64,000 bases of DNA from NCBI RefSeq assembly GCF_901709675.1, contig NC_051091.1, positions 8,714,967 to 8,778,966 on the forward strand, in the 5' to 3' direction. Positions within the stretch are counted from its first letter, which is position 1. Each line of letters opens with the position of its first letter. Position numbers and translations under genes: made by a program. Positions 47,401-64,000 of this stretch are shown here, piece by piece. The notes under the pieces were generated by a model. The model made no database searches, was not told where the DNA came from, and was given only the letters and a program-made list of their open reading frames with translations. This stretch comes from Syngnathus acus. Lineage: Eukaryota; Chordata; Actinopteri; Syngnathiformes; Syngnathidae.

Positions 47401-50400
47401 TTGCTGTAGCAGAGTTGTTCATAGTACTGGCATCCCGCTTCCCCATTGGTCATCTCCATTGGAGCATCTTCCCTCTCCTGCAGGAATAAAATAGAAAACA
47501 GTCCTAAAAGTGGCATGTGGTATTTATTGAGGAGCACGAAAAAAGGACTCGACCTTGTCTATGCTGCTACAATCTGTCACTTTGGTTTCATCTGTGTTTT
47601 CTGTTACTTCCTCCTCTTTGTCTACTTTTTCTTCTTTGGGGGCAAATATCGATGCTACCCGTACAACTGGCAGAGGCACTTCTCTTGGGACAAAGCGAAC
47701 TGAATTCAAGGGCATGGTCCACAATTTGATCTTCTTGAAGGACTTGGACTTGGCAGAGTAGCGTGATTCGCAAACATGGACGTCCTCTTGCTTGAAGCCT
47801 TCTGGGTAAAGTTTGAAGTACTCCTGAAATCCCGCATGAAAGAAAACATGCATTTCGACTTGACATAATAGTTGCTCGGGTGACACGCGGAGTGGTTACC
47901 TTGACAAACATGACCACGCATTTGCCTAAGATCTTGCTGATCCGTGCCTTGTTGTAATAGTCGCTCTTAAATACTTCCTTCTCCAGGAACTTTCGTGTCG
48001 CGACGTGGAAGGTCTCATTTGGCCGATAGAACCAGCAGCCATAGAGCCACTTCTCACCTGAACGTATTGAAGAACGATAATCGAGCAGGTACACAAACAA
48101 AAATGATCTGGATTTCAGGGACTGACCGGTGTCGTCTTGCCACAGGCGTTCGATGTAGATGATGTGAGGCTGGAGGTTGGACTCGGCAGGTTCCACGTAC
48201 ACGTAGTCTCCAACGCAGTACATGCTGTCTTTGAAGCTGCAGTCTTGGCTGTATGTGCGCTGTGTGCTCAGCTGCCACGGACCTCCAACGGATTCCTCCC
48301 TCTTCTCAGCTTCTGGAAATTAACACCAAATTCAACGCTAACTTCAACCCACAGTAGTTTCAAAGGCGTTTTACCCATTTTCTCCTCCTCCCTCTTGATT
48401 TTGTCTTCCTCAATTTCTTTCGGGAGCTTTTGTTTCTTCTCTTTGTCCACATCATTGTGCAGATGTTTAGATGTATAGCTCAGAGCAGGAGTCATCAAAA
48501 TCTCGCCGTTCTTACAAAGCTCATCGCGGATCCGGATGAAAAACTGCTGCAGCTCGACGGCATCTTCAAAGATTTCAGAGTCTGTCCTGTAACGACAAAT
48601 GATACAAAACAATCCCCGAGGGCACGCGAGATGTTTCTGTGTAAACCTGGTGACAATATCTCACCTATTTAGGTGTCTGGCCTTTTCCAACACTTCAAAC
48701 ATGTGGTCCTGAAAAACATCCAGCCTCATATAGTGTCCTCCATCCACATTCTTTCTAATGATCTCAAAATTAAGAGGGGGCTTGTTTGGATTTGCAGGGT
48801 CAATGGCAGGGATCTCGGCCAGAGAATCGCTGTAGCAACGCCCCTCGTCATCTTGGTGGCCAAGCACGGAGACAAAGAGGCTGCGGATGAGTTCCTGGAT
48901 GAGGCGAGGCACGTCGGGCACGTAGGCGTCCTCCCCTCCTTCCAGGGCATGCCTGGTCTCCAGCAGCACCCGGTGCAGCACCAGAGCATCTCGGTAAATC
49001 AGAGACTCGGGCTCGTTATACGTGCAGGCGTTGTTGAACATGAGCACCAAGTCCTCCACCAGTGCATCTACATCTTGGTACTTATTGGCCAGCATGTGAC
49101 TTTTGATCTTCTCCATGTCTACCGGTTTCTTGATAGCTATGTAGTAATCTGGCAGCTCGGCACGGGACGGAAGACGCAAGAAGATGGTGCTGAGGCGACG
49201 GCCGCGCTTGTCTGTGTAGTTCTTGACGGACTCGTACAGCTCGTTCAGTTTCTGTTGTAAGGGTGTGAGGTACTTGGATTTCTTCAGAGTCATGTTTGTC
49301 TTTCCTGAAAGTGAGGGAATTGGTGAGTAACACACTTGGGAGGAATAGATGGCTTTCAAATGAATGCTTGGTTAAGGAGAGGTTTTTTATATGTTTGGCG
49401 TCAGGCAGAAAGCTCCCAGGTCCAAATTTAGTCAATTTAGTATTTTTAGGAATCCATACTATTGGTTGTTTTAACAAATTATTGACTCATTAAAAGTCTT
49501 GAAAATGGCTCACTCTCTTTGACAATGCTCAACAACCATGTCATTTTTTTTCCCTTGAAAGTTATCATTTTGAAAATGCGAGGACGCCAGAGGTGACTCC
49601 ACTATTTTTTATTTGGAAGTTTGTCCATCCAGCATTTGCTTCAAGTTTTAAACCACCTACTTATCTTCATCTTTGAAGACACCGTGTCATCCTCATCTGT
49701 CACTGGTCCGAGATCCCTGCGTCTGTCTGTCATGATTTTCTCCAGTACATCAGCATCATTGAAGACCTGGGGAAAAAAAAAAAAATAAATAAATAAAATT
49801 CAGCTTCAAATAATCAATAAAGCAAGTAAAGTGGTGAACCTGTGAGCCTTCTTCATTGTAGTGTCGCGCGTTGCGGAACATCAGCTTCATATCCTCCACC
49901 ATGGCATCTTCACTGAGATACTTATCTGAGCGGACGTTGTGCTCGATGGTCTTCAAGTCCATGGGCTCCAAGATGACCTTATAGTAATCGGGGTAGTCCT
50001 TCTTAGACGGCTTTACCATGAAGAGGTCACACAGTCGCCGGCCAGTGCCCGCCTCCCGTGCGTCGGTCACGGAAGCGAAAAGCGCTTTCATTCGATTTTT
50101 CTTCGTGTTCTTCTTGTGACTGCAACGAGGGCGACAAAGAGGTGTCACGTGCTTGAAAATTAAAACGGCACGCACGGAGAGTGACAACCTTTTTCTTTTT
50201 GTGCAACTGGTGTCCGAGGCGGCGCAGGAAAGCATACTGTCTCCATCGTCATCATCTCGCTGTAAAAGCTCCTTTCGTTTTATCTAAAAAAAAAAAAGAA
50301 ATCAATCCACGTACAATTGTCACTTCAAAATGTGAGAACGGGACGCGGAGGCTGACCTGCTGAATGTGCTGCAATTTGAGCGCCCGCTTGTAGATGGAGG

Positions 50401-52755
50401 AGTGAGGAACATTATAACGTTTGGAATTCTCAAACATCAGCGTTAGATCAGAGTCCAAATGCTCCACACTGTCGTACTCGTTATTCTTCATTTTGTTCCT
50501 GCGGGGAATTAAGGGCTCTCACATTTGGGAAGGAAGGCACACGATTACTGTACTGCAAACCAAGCGTACGTCATGCCAAAGGAGGATATTATAGGACAAT
50601 AAACCCTGTAAATATAATTCTAATATTTACTTCTTTCCTCTGAATAATTTTTACAGGGATCAAAATAAAGTCAAACTAAACAAAAAAAAAAACATCATTG
50701 CAGAAAACATGTTCTGGTCACTGCCAACCTGATTTTTTTCCATCCAACTATGTCTACCAATATCAAACTCAAATTCCTAAATGATAAGCCTGTAATATTT
50801 GGTGATAGCTGTTTTCATACTTGATCTGATGGAGGCAGAGGGGCTGAGTGATCTGCTGGTAGTAGTCGGGGTAATCCTTCCTGGAGGGCAGCTCCAGGAA
50901 AGGTTCAGAGATCAGGAGGCCTTGGTTGTTCCTGGCACCGCGTACTGCTTCATACAGTTGGAAGATGGGGTTACTCATGTCGATGTTTGTGGTCAAACTC
51001 TCTGCCTCGGACTCGCCCTCGTCGTAGTGAACAGACCCTGAGCGGTGAGGAAGAGGCAAACGGATCCTATTTACATATATTGATATTCTGTACGTCTACT
51101 TGAAATGATGCCAACATGTACCAGAAAGGATTCCGTCCTCATCACTTTCATACTGCAGAGCCATGCTGATTGCCGAAAGGCGCTCACTCTGAGCGTGCCT
51201 CCTATTCCTGGAGATAAAAATAGACTTTGAATACAAAGACAACGATTTACTCACATCATTCACTTTATTGGGGTTCATACCTGATACGAATGCTGGACTT
51301 GATTGAATCTCCGTGTTCAATCTCTGACTTCTTTTGTGCAAAAATCTTTTTAATAGTGTTTGCATCCTGAACACAAATGCAATCTGAGAAGTTAAAAATG
51401 TCAACGTGCTATATAGCATAGTCTTTGCTACACTCACCTTAAAGACCTGTGATCCAGGCTCATTGTACGTTTTGGCATTTTTGACCAATAAATCGATATC
51501 TTTTGCCATGGCATTAACGCTCCTGTAGTGGCCCATCTTGAAGCAAATGCATTTCATAAGCATTAGCATTAGCGTCATAATTTATCAAGTGCAAGTTGGA
51601 AGCAGAATACCTGAATCTTTTGAGCGATGAGTTTAAAATCTATGGGCTCCTTGATGATTGCGTAATAATCTGGATATTGCTAAACGAAACGGAAAAGATT
51701 GCACGTCAAAGCAAAAGTCATTCAAGCCACCTTAAATTTAAACCTAAAGGTTTTGTACCACTTTGGACGGCAGCCTCTGAAAGAGATCGCTAACCAGGCG
51801 GCCTGAGGGCTCAGCGTATGTCACCACGGCATCCAGGAGATGCTCAAGGACGTCTCTCAAGCAGGTCGACGTACTCTGGCATCACGTCAAAAGTTAAGGC
51901 CTCAAATGTTTTCATTTCACCTTGGCTGATTAAGTAGCCCTCGACTCACCTCATCTTCAGTAGACCCGCTGGGGACATCTTGCGCATCATAGCTGGCCTC
52001 GTCTTCCTCATCGTCATCGCCTGGCTGGACAAATTCATTCTTGGTACGTTGGTAAAGATCCCACAGTTTGCAAGCTGCCCGGAACTCAGCACTGTCTGAC
52101 TGTCAGAAAAAAAGAGAAGTTCATTACATATTTACTGAAGGGTGATTTTAACTATGAGGACAACTTGATTGTTTATGAGGTGGGCCTAACTGCTTGTTTA
52201 TGACGGGATGTTACCTTATAATATGTTTTGGCATTCTGAAACAGGAGCTGAAAGTCACTGGTGAGCTGTTCCACATCGTCGTATTCCTCCATCTTTAATT
52301 TCTGCTGGATCTTCATCATGTCAATAGGCTGAGACACGACATGGTAATAGTCTGGCTGGTTCCTTGAAATGCAAAGTGGATGAAATGTAGGTCACTGTCA
52401 AAAAAGAGCGCAACCTCACGCTCACCTTCGTTTCGGGGCTCTGATGAACAGCTCGCACAGCATCCTGCCTTGGTCATCTTTGTAGTCTCTGACTGTGTTG
52501 TAGAGTTCATGGCACACAGCAATCTGAAAAGCAACACGCCAAAACTCGCATGCAATTGATATCAGCTATGACATCATTTGGATTGCGAGAGAAAAGAAGA
52601 AAAGTGACAATTACAGGATCCACAGTTGGAATGTTTGAGGTCCTTCTCCTCTTTCGGCCACTTGAAGTCACTAAGGATGAGGGCTGGCTATCGTCAAAAT
52701 CTCCTCCACTCACACTGCTGGATGGGGACGTCGCCCTTCTCCTTTTCAAGGCCAT
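44475..52755 (-). CDS. pbrm1: Polybromo-1 (PBRM1/BAF180), 29 coding exons, 1,631 aa
   Basis: Acetyl-lysine-reading subunit of the PBAF SWI/SNF chromatin-remodelling complex, nuclear. Exons in coding order: 52615-52755, 52426-52523, 52215-52362, 51950-52099, 51759-51875, 51611-51679, 51438-51536, 51281-51366, 51122-51207, 50821-51037, 50357-50498, 50189-50283, 49840-50119, 49661-49766, 48665-49304, 48375-48586, 48127-48312, 47900-48057, 47554-47823, 47332-47477, 47043-47200, 46779-46962, 46359-46557, 46083-46281, 45859-46011, 45364-45498, 45003-45055, 44706-44910, 44475-44638; all phases agree. Six bromodomains (about 48-135, 185-285, 350-450, 490-590, 630-735, 745-870) keep the acetyl-lysine Asn in [42 protein letters not shown] domains are near 925-1045 and 1120-1240, an HMG box near 1347-1400, and a Pro/Gly-rich tail ends RYTHNL. 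The tail before exon 27 is shorter than in human. Confidence 0.98.
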
Positions 52756-52764
52756 GACGAACCC

Positions 52765-53771
52765 CTGAAGCAAAGGTCAAATGAGGTTTGACCTCATGGA
52801 CAAAATTTCATGTCAAGAGACAAGAGTCATACTGTACCTCAGTAGAATGGAATCTCGTAAGGTGTTGTACAGTTTGGAAATTGACATGCTAATTTGAGTT
52901 AGTTTTATAAACGTATATTGTAGTTGCAGTACATTTTTCAATCCCTTTCATTTTTATTTTAATACATTAATAGATTAGAGTGTATGTTTTGTTTTTGGAG
53001 AATCATCAACAAATACACATTAGTGGGATGAGAAAAAGGTTTCAGGGGTACGCAAGTTTAAAAAACAAAACAAAAAACACTGCACTAGATGGCAAAAGTT
53101 CCAACAAACGTGTTTACACCTGTTGCCTTTTATACAAAATAATAATAACTCTAAAATTATAACAATTCTAAACTTTTTGTGAGTGGTATAAAAGCTTTGG
53201 TTGTGTGTAGATAAAGAAACACTAATATAGTGCCTGTTAAAAATGAAACGTGGGGGGATTATAATCTGAGTTTGGTCAAATCAATACCAAAATATACTTT
53301 TTCTTCAGGCCTACACATCAGCTTGGAAATGGAAGACAATGAAATTTTTACAAAGACACATGTTTGCAGCGTAAAGATGCAATTCCTGTTCAACAGTAAC
53401 TCAGCAGGCGTTAGTGGCAGTTGTCAGGTGTATTATGGTTTGTCTTTTCCTTTGCCTCCTTAATGACACTTCATCCGTCCTGCACGTATGGAGTTTTCCC
53501 CCCCCATCCAGGCCTCGGCACGCCTGCCCGTATGGCAGCTGTCTGTACACCTGAGCTGCGGTGATCCTCTAGGCGCGCGCAATACAGCTAACGTTAGCAA
53601 AACACCGTTAAATCGGTGAGCCTTCCAAAAATCTCAAAACGCCAAAACCGAGACAAAGGCGATTATTGTGACAGTGAACGTCACATAGCTAGCGTGAACT
53701 ACCCCGAGGACTGCTCGTTTTGTAATAAGAACATTACTTGACTTCGACCACTTGACATGGTTGGCGTTTAC
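52765..53771 (-). other. pbrm1: pbrm1 5' intron
   Basis: An acceptor (TTGCTTCAG) ends at 52,765, nine bases before the ATG. A donor AAAG/GTAAAC is at 53,771-53,772 on the minus strand. The sequence between is AT-rich with no gene; a poly-C tract lies near 53,500. The assignment is inferred from the splice signals. Confidence 0.5.
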
Positions 53772-53960
53772 CTTTCGCGTTAATAGACCCACAGAATCTT
53801 GACAGAGAAGACAGCCAATCACTCATCGATTTTCCATATGCAGACAGGAGTGTAAAGTTAGCGCTAATGTTAACGTTAATTCCGCCGCCTTTTGCCTTCA
53901 AAACAAAAGCTTTATCGGAGCTGCATTTATTTAAGCGCAGGTACACGGTGTGTAACAACA
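53772..53960 (-). other. pbrm1: Probable pbrm1 non-coding first exon
   Basis: The minus-strand sequence ends ACGCGAAAG before a GTAAAC donor. The 5' limit is a guess. (ATT)n repeats at 53,970-53,990 lie just upstream. Confidence 0.35.
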
Positions 53961-54759
53961 ACAACGCCAACATTATTATTATTATTATTCATCCATCCAT
54001 CTTCCACTGCTTATAACTTATGACGTTTTTTTTCTGTACATGAATTAGTTGCTTCTTTTATCACCCTTGTGCACAGAATAAAGCAATTGCCACATGTTTG
54101 TTGAGACGCTTGTTGATCGTCTGGCCCACATTAAAAGGGATAACTTGGAGTTTGCAGGTTGAGTTTAAAAGGCATCGCTTGTGACATCAGTACCAGAATT
54201 TTTCTGACACGTCTCCTATAGCAAGCGAACTATCATGCCACTCATTTCCTGTTAAATGAAGTGAACTTTACATAGAACACAGTTTTTTTTTTTTTAGATG
54301 GTTGAATTAGGCTGCCACTCGTTTGGCATACAAAAAACAATATGTATAATAAGCAGGAACATTCTTTTAATTTAAAACTCAGAAGAGAAAAATACATGTG
54401 TCCAAAAAAGGCAGCTTTTGGTAATGGTTAACGTCAATGACGTCTAACATTAGATGACTGACCGTGTTTGTCCTGAAGATGGCAATATTGCAGCAGCACC
54501 CACCAAGGGAAAACAGGAAGCAAAAGCACCGAAGAAGAACAAGCCACCGCGTGCGTGTTCTACTTTCTTATTATTGAAAAGACGGTCATTGTGTTTTGTA
54601 CACTAATTTTAGATAAACACACTCCTTTGCACTGTGTGCTCTGGCTAAAACAAACCTGTTCCTTGCTTTTAGATTTTTTTGCGCTCAATCCTCTGTGGCT
54701 AATCTCGTCCTGCTGCAAACTGATTGTTTGGATTAAAAAATACAGGACTGGAAACTACG
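53961..54759. promoter_or_regulatory. Divergent promoter interval between pbrm1 and wdr77
   Basis: About 0.8 kb separates the probable pbrm1 first exon from the wdr77 start codon, so both promoters should lie here. No TATA box was recognised. Shared regulation is inferred from spacing. A short upstream frame starting ATGGCAATATTGC at 54,479 has no family match and may be wdr77 5' leader. Confidence 0.4.
53968..54020 (-). repeat. (ATT)n plus LINE-tail-like remnant
   Basis: (ATT)n is followed by CATCCATCCATCTTCCACTGC, the reverse complement of the GCAGTGGAAGATGGATGG-type 3' tail of fish L2-like LINEs (compare 20,201-20,326). Confidence 0.45.
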
Positions 54760-56873
54760 ATGCTAAAGGAGAATCCTTGGAATATACCTCCTAATGCTCC
54801 AGCATGCATGGAGAAGCATCTGTGTGCGGCGCAATACAAAGCAGGTAGGTGACAACAAGTGAACGACTCACGCAAATGTGATTTTGTTTTCAACTGCTCA
54901 CCACATGTATACACAACTTAAATGTCTCTGAGCTAAAATGCCAATGCCAGAGAAATGGGTTGAGGCTGTGTCGACGATTTAGTTGTGTACATTAATTCAA
55001 AACATAAACTCAAATGGAGATCGAGTGAAAGCTATGTCCTATTATGTGAACCACTTCAATACAAAAAGTGAACCTCAATTAAAATCGAATAAATGCTTCT
55101 TCCTTGTGCTTTTGTTTTGAGTTGAGCTGTTGTCGTCATTAACATATTGATTTTCCCTCCATCATCTTCCCTCCCAGATGGCACCTTGTTGCTCGGTTCT
55201 TCCAGTCTCGCTGGCAGGAGTTGGCAGGGCTCTGTGTGGATCTACAGTAACCCAGAGCAGGCCCCAAATGAGGGCTTCTGCAAAGCTGGCGTGCAGACTG
55301 AGACTGGAGTAACGGACGTCAAGTGGGCATCAGAAAAGGGTGTTGTCGTGGCAGCGGATTCGGGTAAGAACATACCTTGACAAGTATGATGCCTTTGTTG
55401 GAGAATGATGAGCTAACCTGTGGTGGTTTTACTGTCATAGGTGCCTTGGAATTTTGGGAACTGGATGAGGATGAGCGCCTCCTTGTCAACCGTTTCACCA
55501 AGCATGAGCATGATGATATTGTTACCAGTGTGAGCCCTGCAGCTGCAGGAAACACTGCCATCACTGGGAGTATGGACTGTAGGTAAGAAGGTGTTACACA
55601 CATTCACACTGCAGGATTTTTTTTTCTGAAAGAACATTTATTTCATTTTTGCAGAATTAAAGTGTGGGACCTGAGTCAGGAGATGGTTGTCACGTCTTAC
55701 AGTGGTAAGGACAACGTTCCCATGGTGAAAAGCCACTGCACTCTAAATGCACTTTATAGTGTGCATACATTAGAAATTTTAAATCACCCCCTTTTTAACA
55801 ATGCAAACACTAATTGTCCAAAAATGTCTATTAAGTGTATTGTTGCTTACCATTTGCAAAATGTTTGTTTCCATCCTCCAGCTCACACACAAGCGGTCAC
55901 TTGCGTTGCCTGCAGTCCTACAGACAATTCTCTTTTTGTCTCCTGTGGTCAGGTAAGATGTTGTTCATCATTTGAGTTACTTTGTTCTCATCTATGTCTG
56001 ACCAATCAATATTAAATGTCTAGCTGATGCATAAAGAGGACTGTAGAGTTATTTCCTCTAAGGTGTGTCTTATCTCACCGCTTAGGATGGCCGCGTGCTT
56101 ATGTGGGACACGCGGAAACCAAATAAACCCGCCACAAGAATAGGTGAGCAACGTTCACTACTTTTGTATTTGTCGCAGAGGATGATGATGTTTTTTTTTT
56201 TTTTGTGTATTCTCATTTTTCTGTTATAGTATATCTGCTTTTTTTTCTGCTTTTAGAGACTTCCAACTGTTTGCCCACCACTGTCTCTTGGCATCCTCAG
56301 CAAAGAAGCACCATTGCATTTGGTATGAACCCAGCTTGTTCAAGGAAGCCGGATTTTGTAATCTGTTTTTCCACCCTCAATAACATTCCATGTGCCTCAG
56401 GCGACGAGCTCGGCAGAGTGACCGTCAAGGATTTCCTCGCGACGGAGCCGGGCCATGTGGCGAGCGTCCACAGCCGCAGAGTTAACAGCCTGGCATTTTC
56501 TACACACAGGTAAGGAAAAATGCTCTGTTCCTTATCTTAATTATTAGTATTTATTATACTTATTTTATTTTCATTACAGCGTATCTTTGCTGGCTTCCAT
56601 TAGCGACGATTGCTCCCTTGCTGTTTTAAATTCTGAACTCCAAGAAATGTGAGTGTTGGCACAGACCTGCCTTTCTGAGATTTTAAATAGTTTACAAAAG
56701 TTTTAATTTTTCCTGTTTCCTTTTGTAGATTCAGAGATCGGCGCCATCAAGACTTTGTCAAGGGCGTGTGCTGGCTCCACGCAGGCTCGAATAAACTTAC
56801 CACTGTGGGCTGGGATCACCTTGTGCTTCACCACACCGTGGAGCCAACAGGGGGCGCCCCGAACTCGTCTTAG
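54760..56873 (+). CDS. wdr77: WD repeat protein 77 (MEP50, methylosome protein 50), ten exons
   Basis: Beta-propeller cofactor that presents substrates (histones H2A/H4, Sm proteins) to the arginine methyltransferase PRMT5. Exons: 54760-54844, 55178-55363, 55441-55582, 55655-55704, 55882-55952, 56086-56143, 56257-56322, 56401-56509, 56580-56648, 56729-56873; 981 nt, 326 aa (human WDR77 342). The N-terminus contains [15 protein letters not shown], very close to [15 protein letters not shown] of WDR77. Diagnostic blocks follow: [83 protein letters not shown]-type dipeptides occur through the seven-blade repeat. The start is the ATG directly before this conserved N-terminus; a human-like longer N-terminal tail is absent. 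It is convergent with the next gene. Confidence 0.96.
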
Positions 56874-56940
56874 ACCCAAACACTAGAAATTTTAAACTTT
56901 CAATTCCATAGTCTTTGCAAATCATCTGTTATGTTTAGCA

Positions 56941-56946
56941 AATAAA
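56941..56946 (+). terminator. Polyadenylation signal, wdr77
   Basis: AATAAA lies 68 bases after the stop codon. Another AAATAAA lies about 12 bases further on. Confidence 0.65.
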
Positions 56947-56959
56947 CCATGTCAAATAA

Positions 56960-58066
56960 AAGTTTTTCAGTGTCAATGAATTCAGTAGTGCTTCTGTTAT
57001 GAGTATGACGCGAGAGATAGAAGAGACAGCGGAAATAAAGATTACCGGCTGTCAAGATTTCCGGCTTCAGATAGCTGGCTATCAAAAGGCAAGGAATACC
57101 AAGCAAAAAAAAGGAGGTCTAGTGATGTAGAAACTGAAAATATTCAAACGTGCTATCATTTGGCGCAAACACAAAATTCGACACTTTTGAATATTCCTTA
57201 TCAATCAGAATTTATTAATCAGATTGAGATTGGTAAAACCAAATTTGCATAGGTGATGAATACTTCTTAGACCCTAGCCTAACATATAAATATATGTACA
57301 AATATTGCTGCATGTCAGCATTAGAACACTTAGTTTGTACTGCACAAAAACAATATAAAACTAAATCTCCTTCATTGATTAAAATAAGAAATAATACAAA
57401 TCAAAGATCTACGCAAGGCAGTCTGATTGCAAAGATCCGGCAATAGATACAGCTTGACAGAAAATTAAGATTACTGCTACAATATACTGTATGGGATGTG
57501 CCTAATTTCAGTTTACATTATTAAAATTTACATTCAAGATTCTTTAAATAGATGAATCTGATAGCAAAAGGTTTATGCCAAGCTGTCCACTACTGCACGT
57601 CTTTACACTTAAAAAGTCACAGCTTTTTTCCGTAACTTCCTACGTTTGTCTATACTGTCACAATTTTAGCCCTCATCGTAGGATATCTAAGAAGATTGTA
57701 AAACTTATAACTTTGTGTTCTCCTTTTTCGGTTAATTCTCCAGTTTATGATAAACTGACTAGTAAAAACAGCTATACTAGCTTTGAACATGTAGGGACTA
57801 GCATCAGTGCTAATGCTAGTTTAAAAAGGTGATCTGTTAGCGTTTAGCATGACACATTAACTGTTTGTTTTGCTTCAATAACAAATGCCCATTTACTATC
57901 TCAGATTTGTGATTAAACTGTGGCTAGAAACTAAATTACCCTTCCAGTTAGTGGGCATGACCTCAGTTGTTGTTTTCCCCCCTCTACATTCTGTGCAGCA
58001 TTCCGTCTTAGCACTAAGTATGATATCAAATCGACCATGTAATGTAAAAATACCGATCCTGTTTAC
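56960..58066. other. Interval between convergent wdr77 and C6orf132-like genes
   Basis: AT-rich, no gene. It probably includes the 3' UTR of the minus-strand gene; a minus-strand AATAAA is seen at 57,211-57,216. No repeat family was recognised. Confidence 0.5.
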
Positions 58067-63248
<5,182 letters not shown>

Positions 63249-64000
63249 CTTGACTTCTAGCGTTAATGTGTGTGATGATCACAAATCACACATTTTGACA
63301 AGATGCTTCGTGAGTCCGTTGTGGGACAACAAGGACGCACTCAAGCGCGATCTTGCAAGGAAAGTCATGGAAAGAAATGAATTAACTCCGCCTCCCGTGC
63401 TCAAGTTACATTCCCGACTACAGGTGAGGCCCCAACCTGCTCTGCTCTGCTCTTTCCGCCGACATTCCAGCACTAATCTCTGTCTTTAATTACATACTTG
63501 GTGCGTAGATCTCAGATTTTAGTTGTTAGATCCACTGCTTCTTTGAAAGGCTCAATGCTTGCAAACTAGCAAAACATTTTAACACTTGCATCTGTGGCTT
63601 TTTTTAATTCTTCATAACTTTTGCATAAACTCATCTGTCGCTGGTGGCACTGCCACAGGTACAAATTACAAAAAAAAAAAAAAAAGAAAATCATAGACCT
63701 ATATAGACCACGTACTGAGTAAGCGGGTGCATTACTCGCCTACGTCAGCAAGTCGGCCATTTTGAATGTGACCAACATGACTACTAAAACCCAAACTTGA
63801 CAAAAAAAACAATAGTCAATGAATATAAATAAATAATCAGTGACGGTGATTAATGAATTACCGTTACACAATTACACATAGTTTATTATTTAGCTGTTCA
63901 AAGAGAAGTATGAACAAGTACAAAACCCTTAAACTTCTATTTCTTTATGAATATATAGACAATATTAGCAATATTCAGGAATATTTAATATTAATAATGT
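63249..64000. other. Upstream of the C6orf132-like gene, no gene seen
   Basis: This should contain the 5' leader and promoter of the minus-strand gene. CpG content is moderate up to ~63,500, then the DNA is AT-rich with a poly-A tract at 63,669-63,686. No coding exon of a further gene was recognised before the window ends. Confidence 0.5.

Noticed and set aside
54760-56873. Identification as NUP43
   Set aside because: The WD repeats first suggested NUP43, but the N-terminus and blocks such as [14 protein letters not shown] and [12 protein letters not shown] are those of WDR77/MEP50.

Overview
The window is nuclear DNA of a ray-finned (teleost) fish. The evidence is spliced vertebrate genes with short GT-AG introns, teleost-type dispersed repeats (hAT MITEs, a LINE 3' tail) and AT-rich intergenic DNA. 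I cannot name the species. Six protein-coding genes can be followed from start codon to stop codon, with every coding exon joining in frame. All coordinates, splice joins and lengths were worked out by reading the sequence, with no alignment software. Comparisons with human proteins come from knowledge of the families.  Layout: (1) 1-27,444: kcnb1 (Kv2.1 delayed-rectifier potassium channel), + strand, two coding exons split by a 20.5 kb intron, then a long AT-rich 3' region. (2) 27,445-34,912: repeat-rich interval. It holds a hAT MITE and a roughly 4.65 kb composite structure bounded by ~140 bp inverted repeats. Inside are a partial hAT end, four tRNA-like units, a 1.8 kb degenerate telomere-like (TTAGGG-related) array with higher-order periodicity, and a 5-unit array of ~236 bp repeats, each carrying a perfect 26 bp palindrome arm pair. 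(3) 34,913-37,080: an RDH10-like short-chain dehydrogenase, + strand, five exons. (4) 37,260-43,900: cse1l (exportin-2/CAS), - strand, 24 coding exons, 971 aa. (5) 44,475-53,960: pbrm1 (polybromo-1/BAF180), - strand, 29 coding exons, 1,631 aa. (6) 54,760-56,946: wdr77 (MEP50), + strand, ten exons, 326 aa. (7) 58,067-63,248: a proline-rich C6orf132-like gene, - strand, five exons, 746 aa.  How the genes relate: they form no operon-like unit. kcnb1 next to cse1l matches the human 20q13 neighbourhood. An RDH10-type gene beside a KCNB gene mirrors the human KCNB2-RDH10 linkage on 8q, so the block looks like a 2R paralogon that kept an RDH10 paralogue on the KCNB1 side. pbrm1 and wdr77 both encode chromatin regulators (a PBAF subunit and the PRMT5 cofactor) and are divergently arranged. 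rdh10-like/cse1l and wdr77/C6orf132-like are tail-to-tail pairs. The least explained and most interesting part of the window is the composite repeat at 29.47-34.13 kb.
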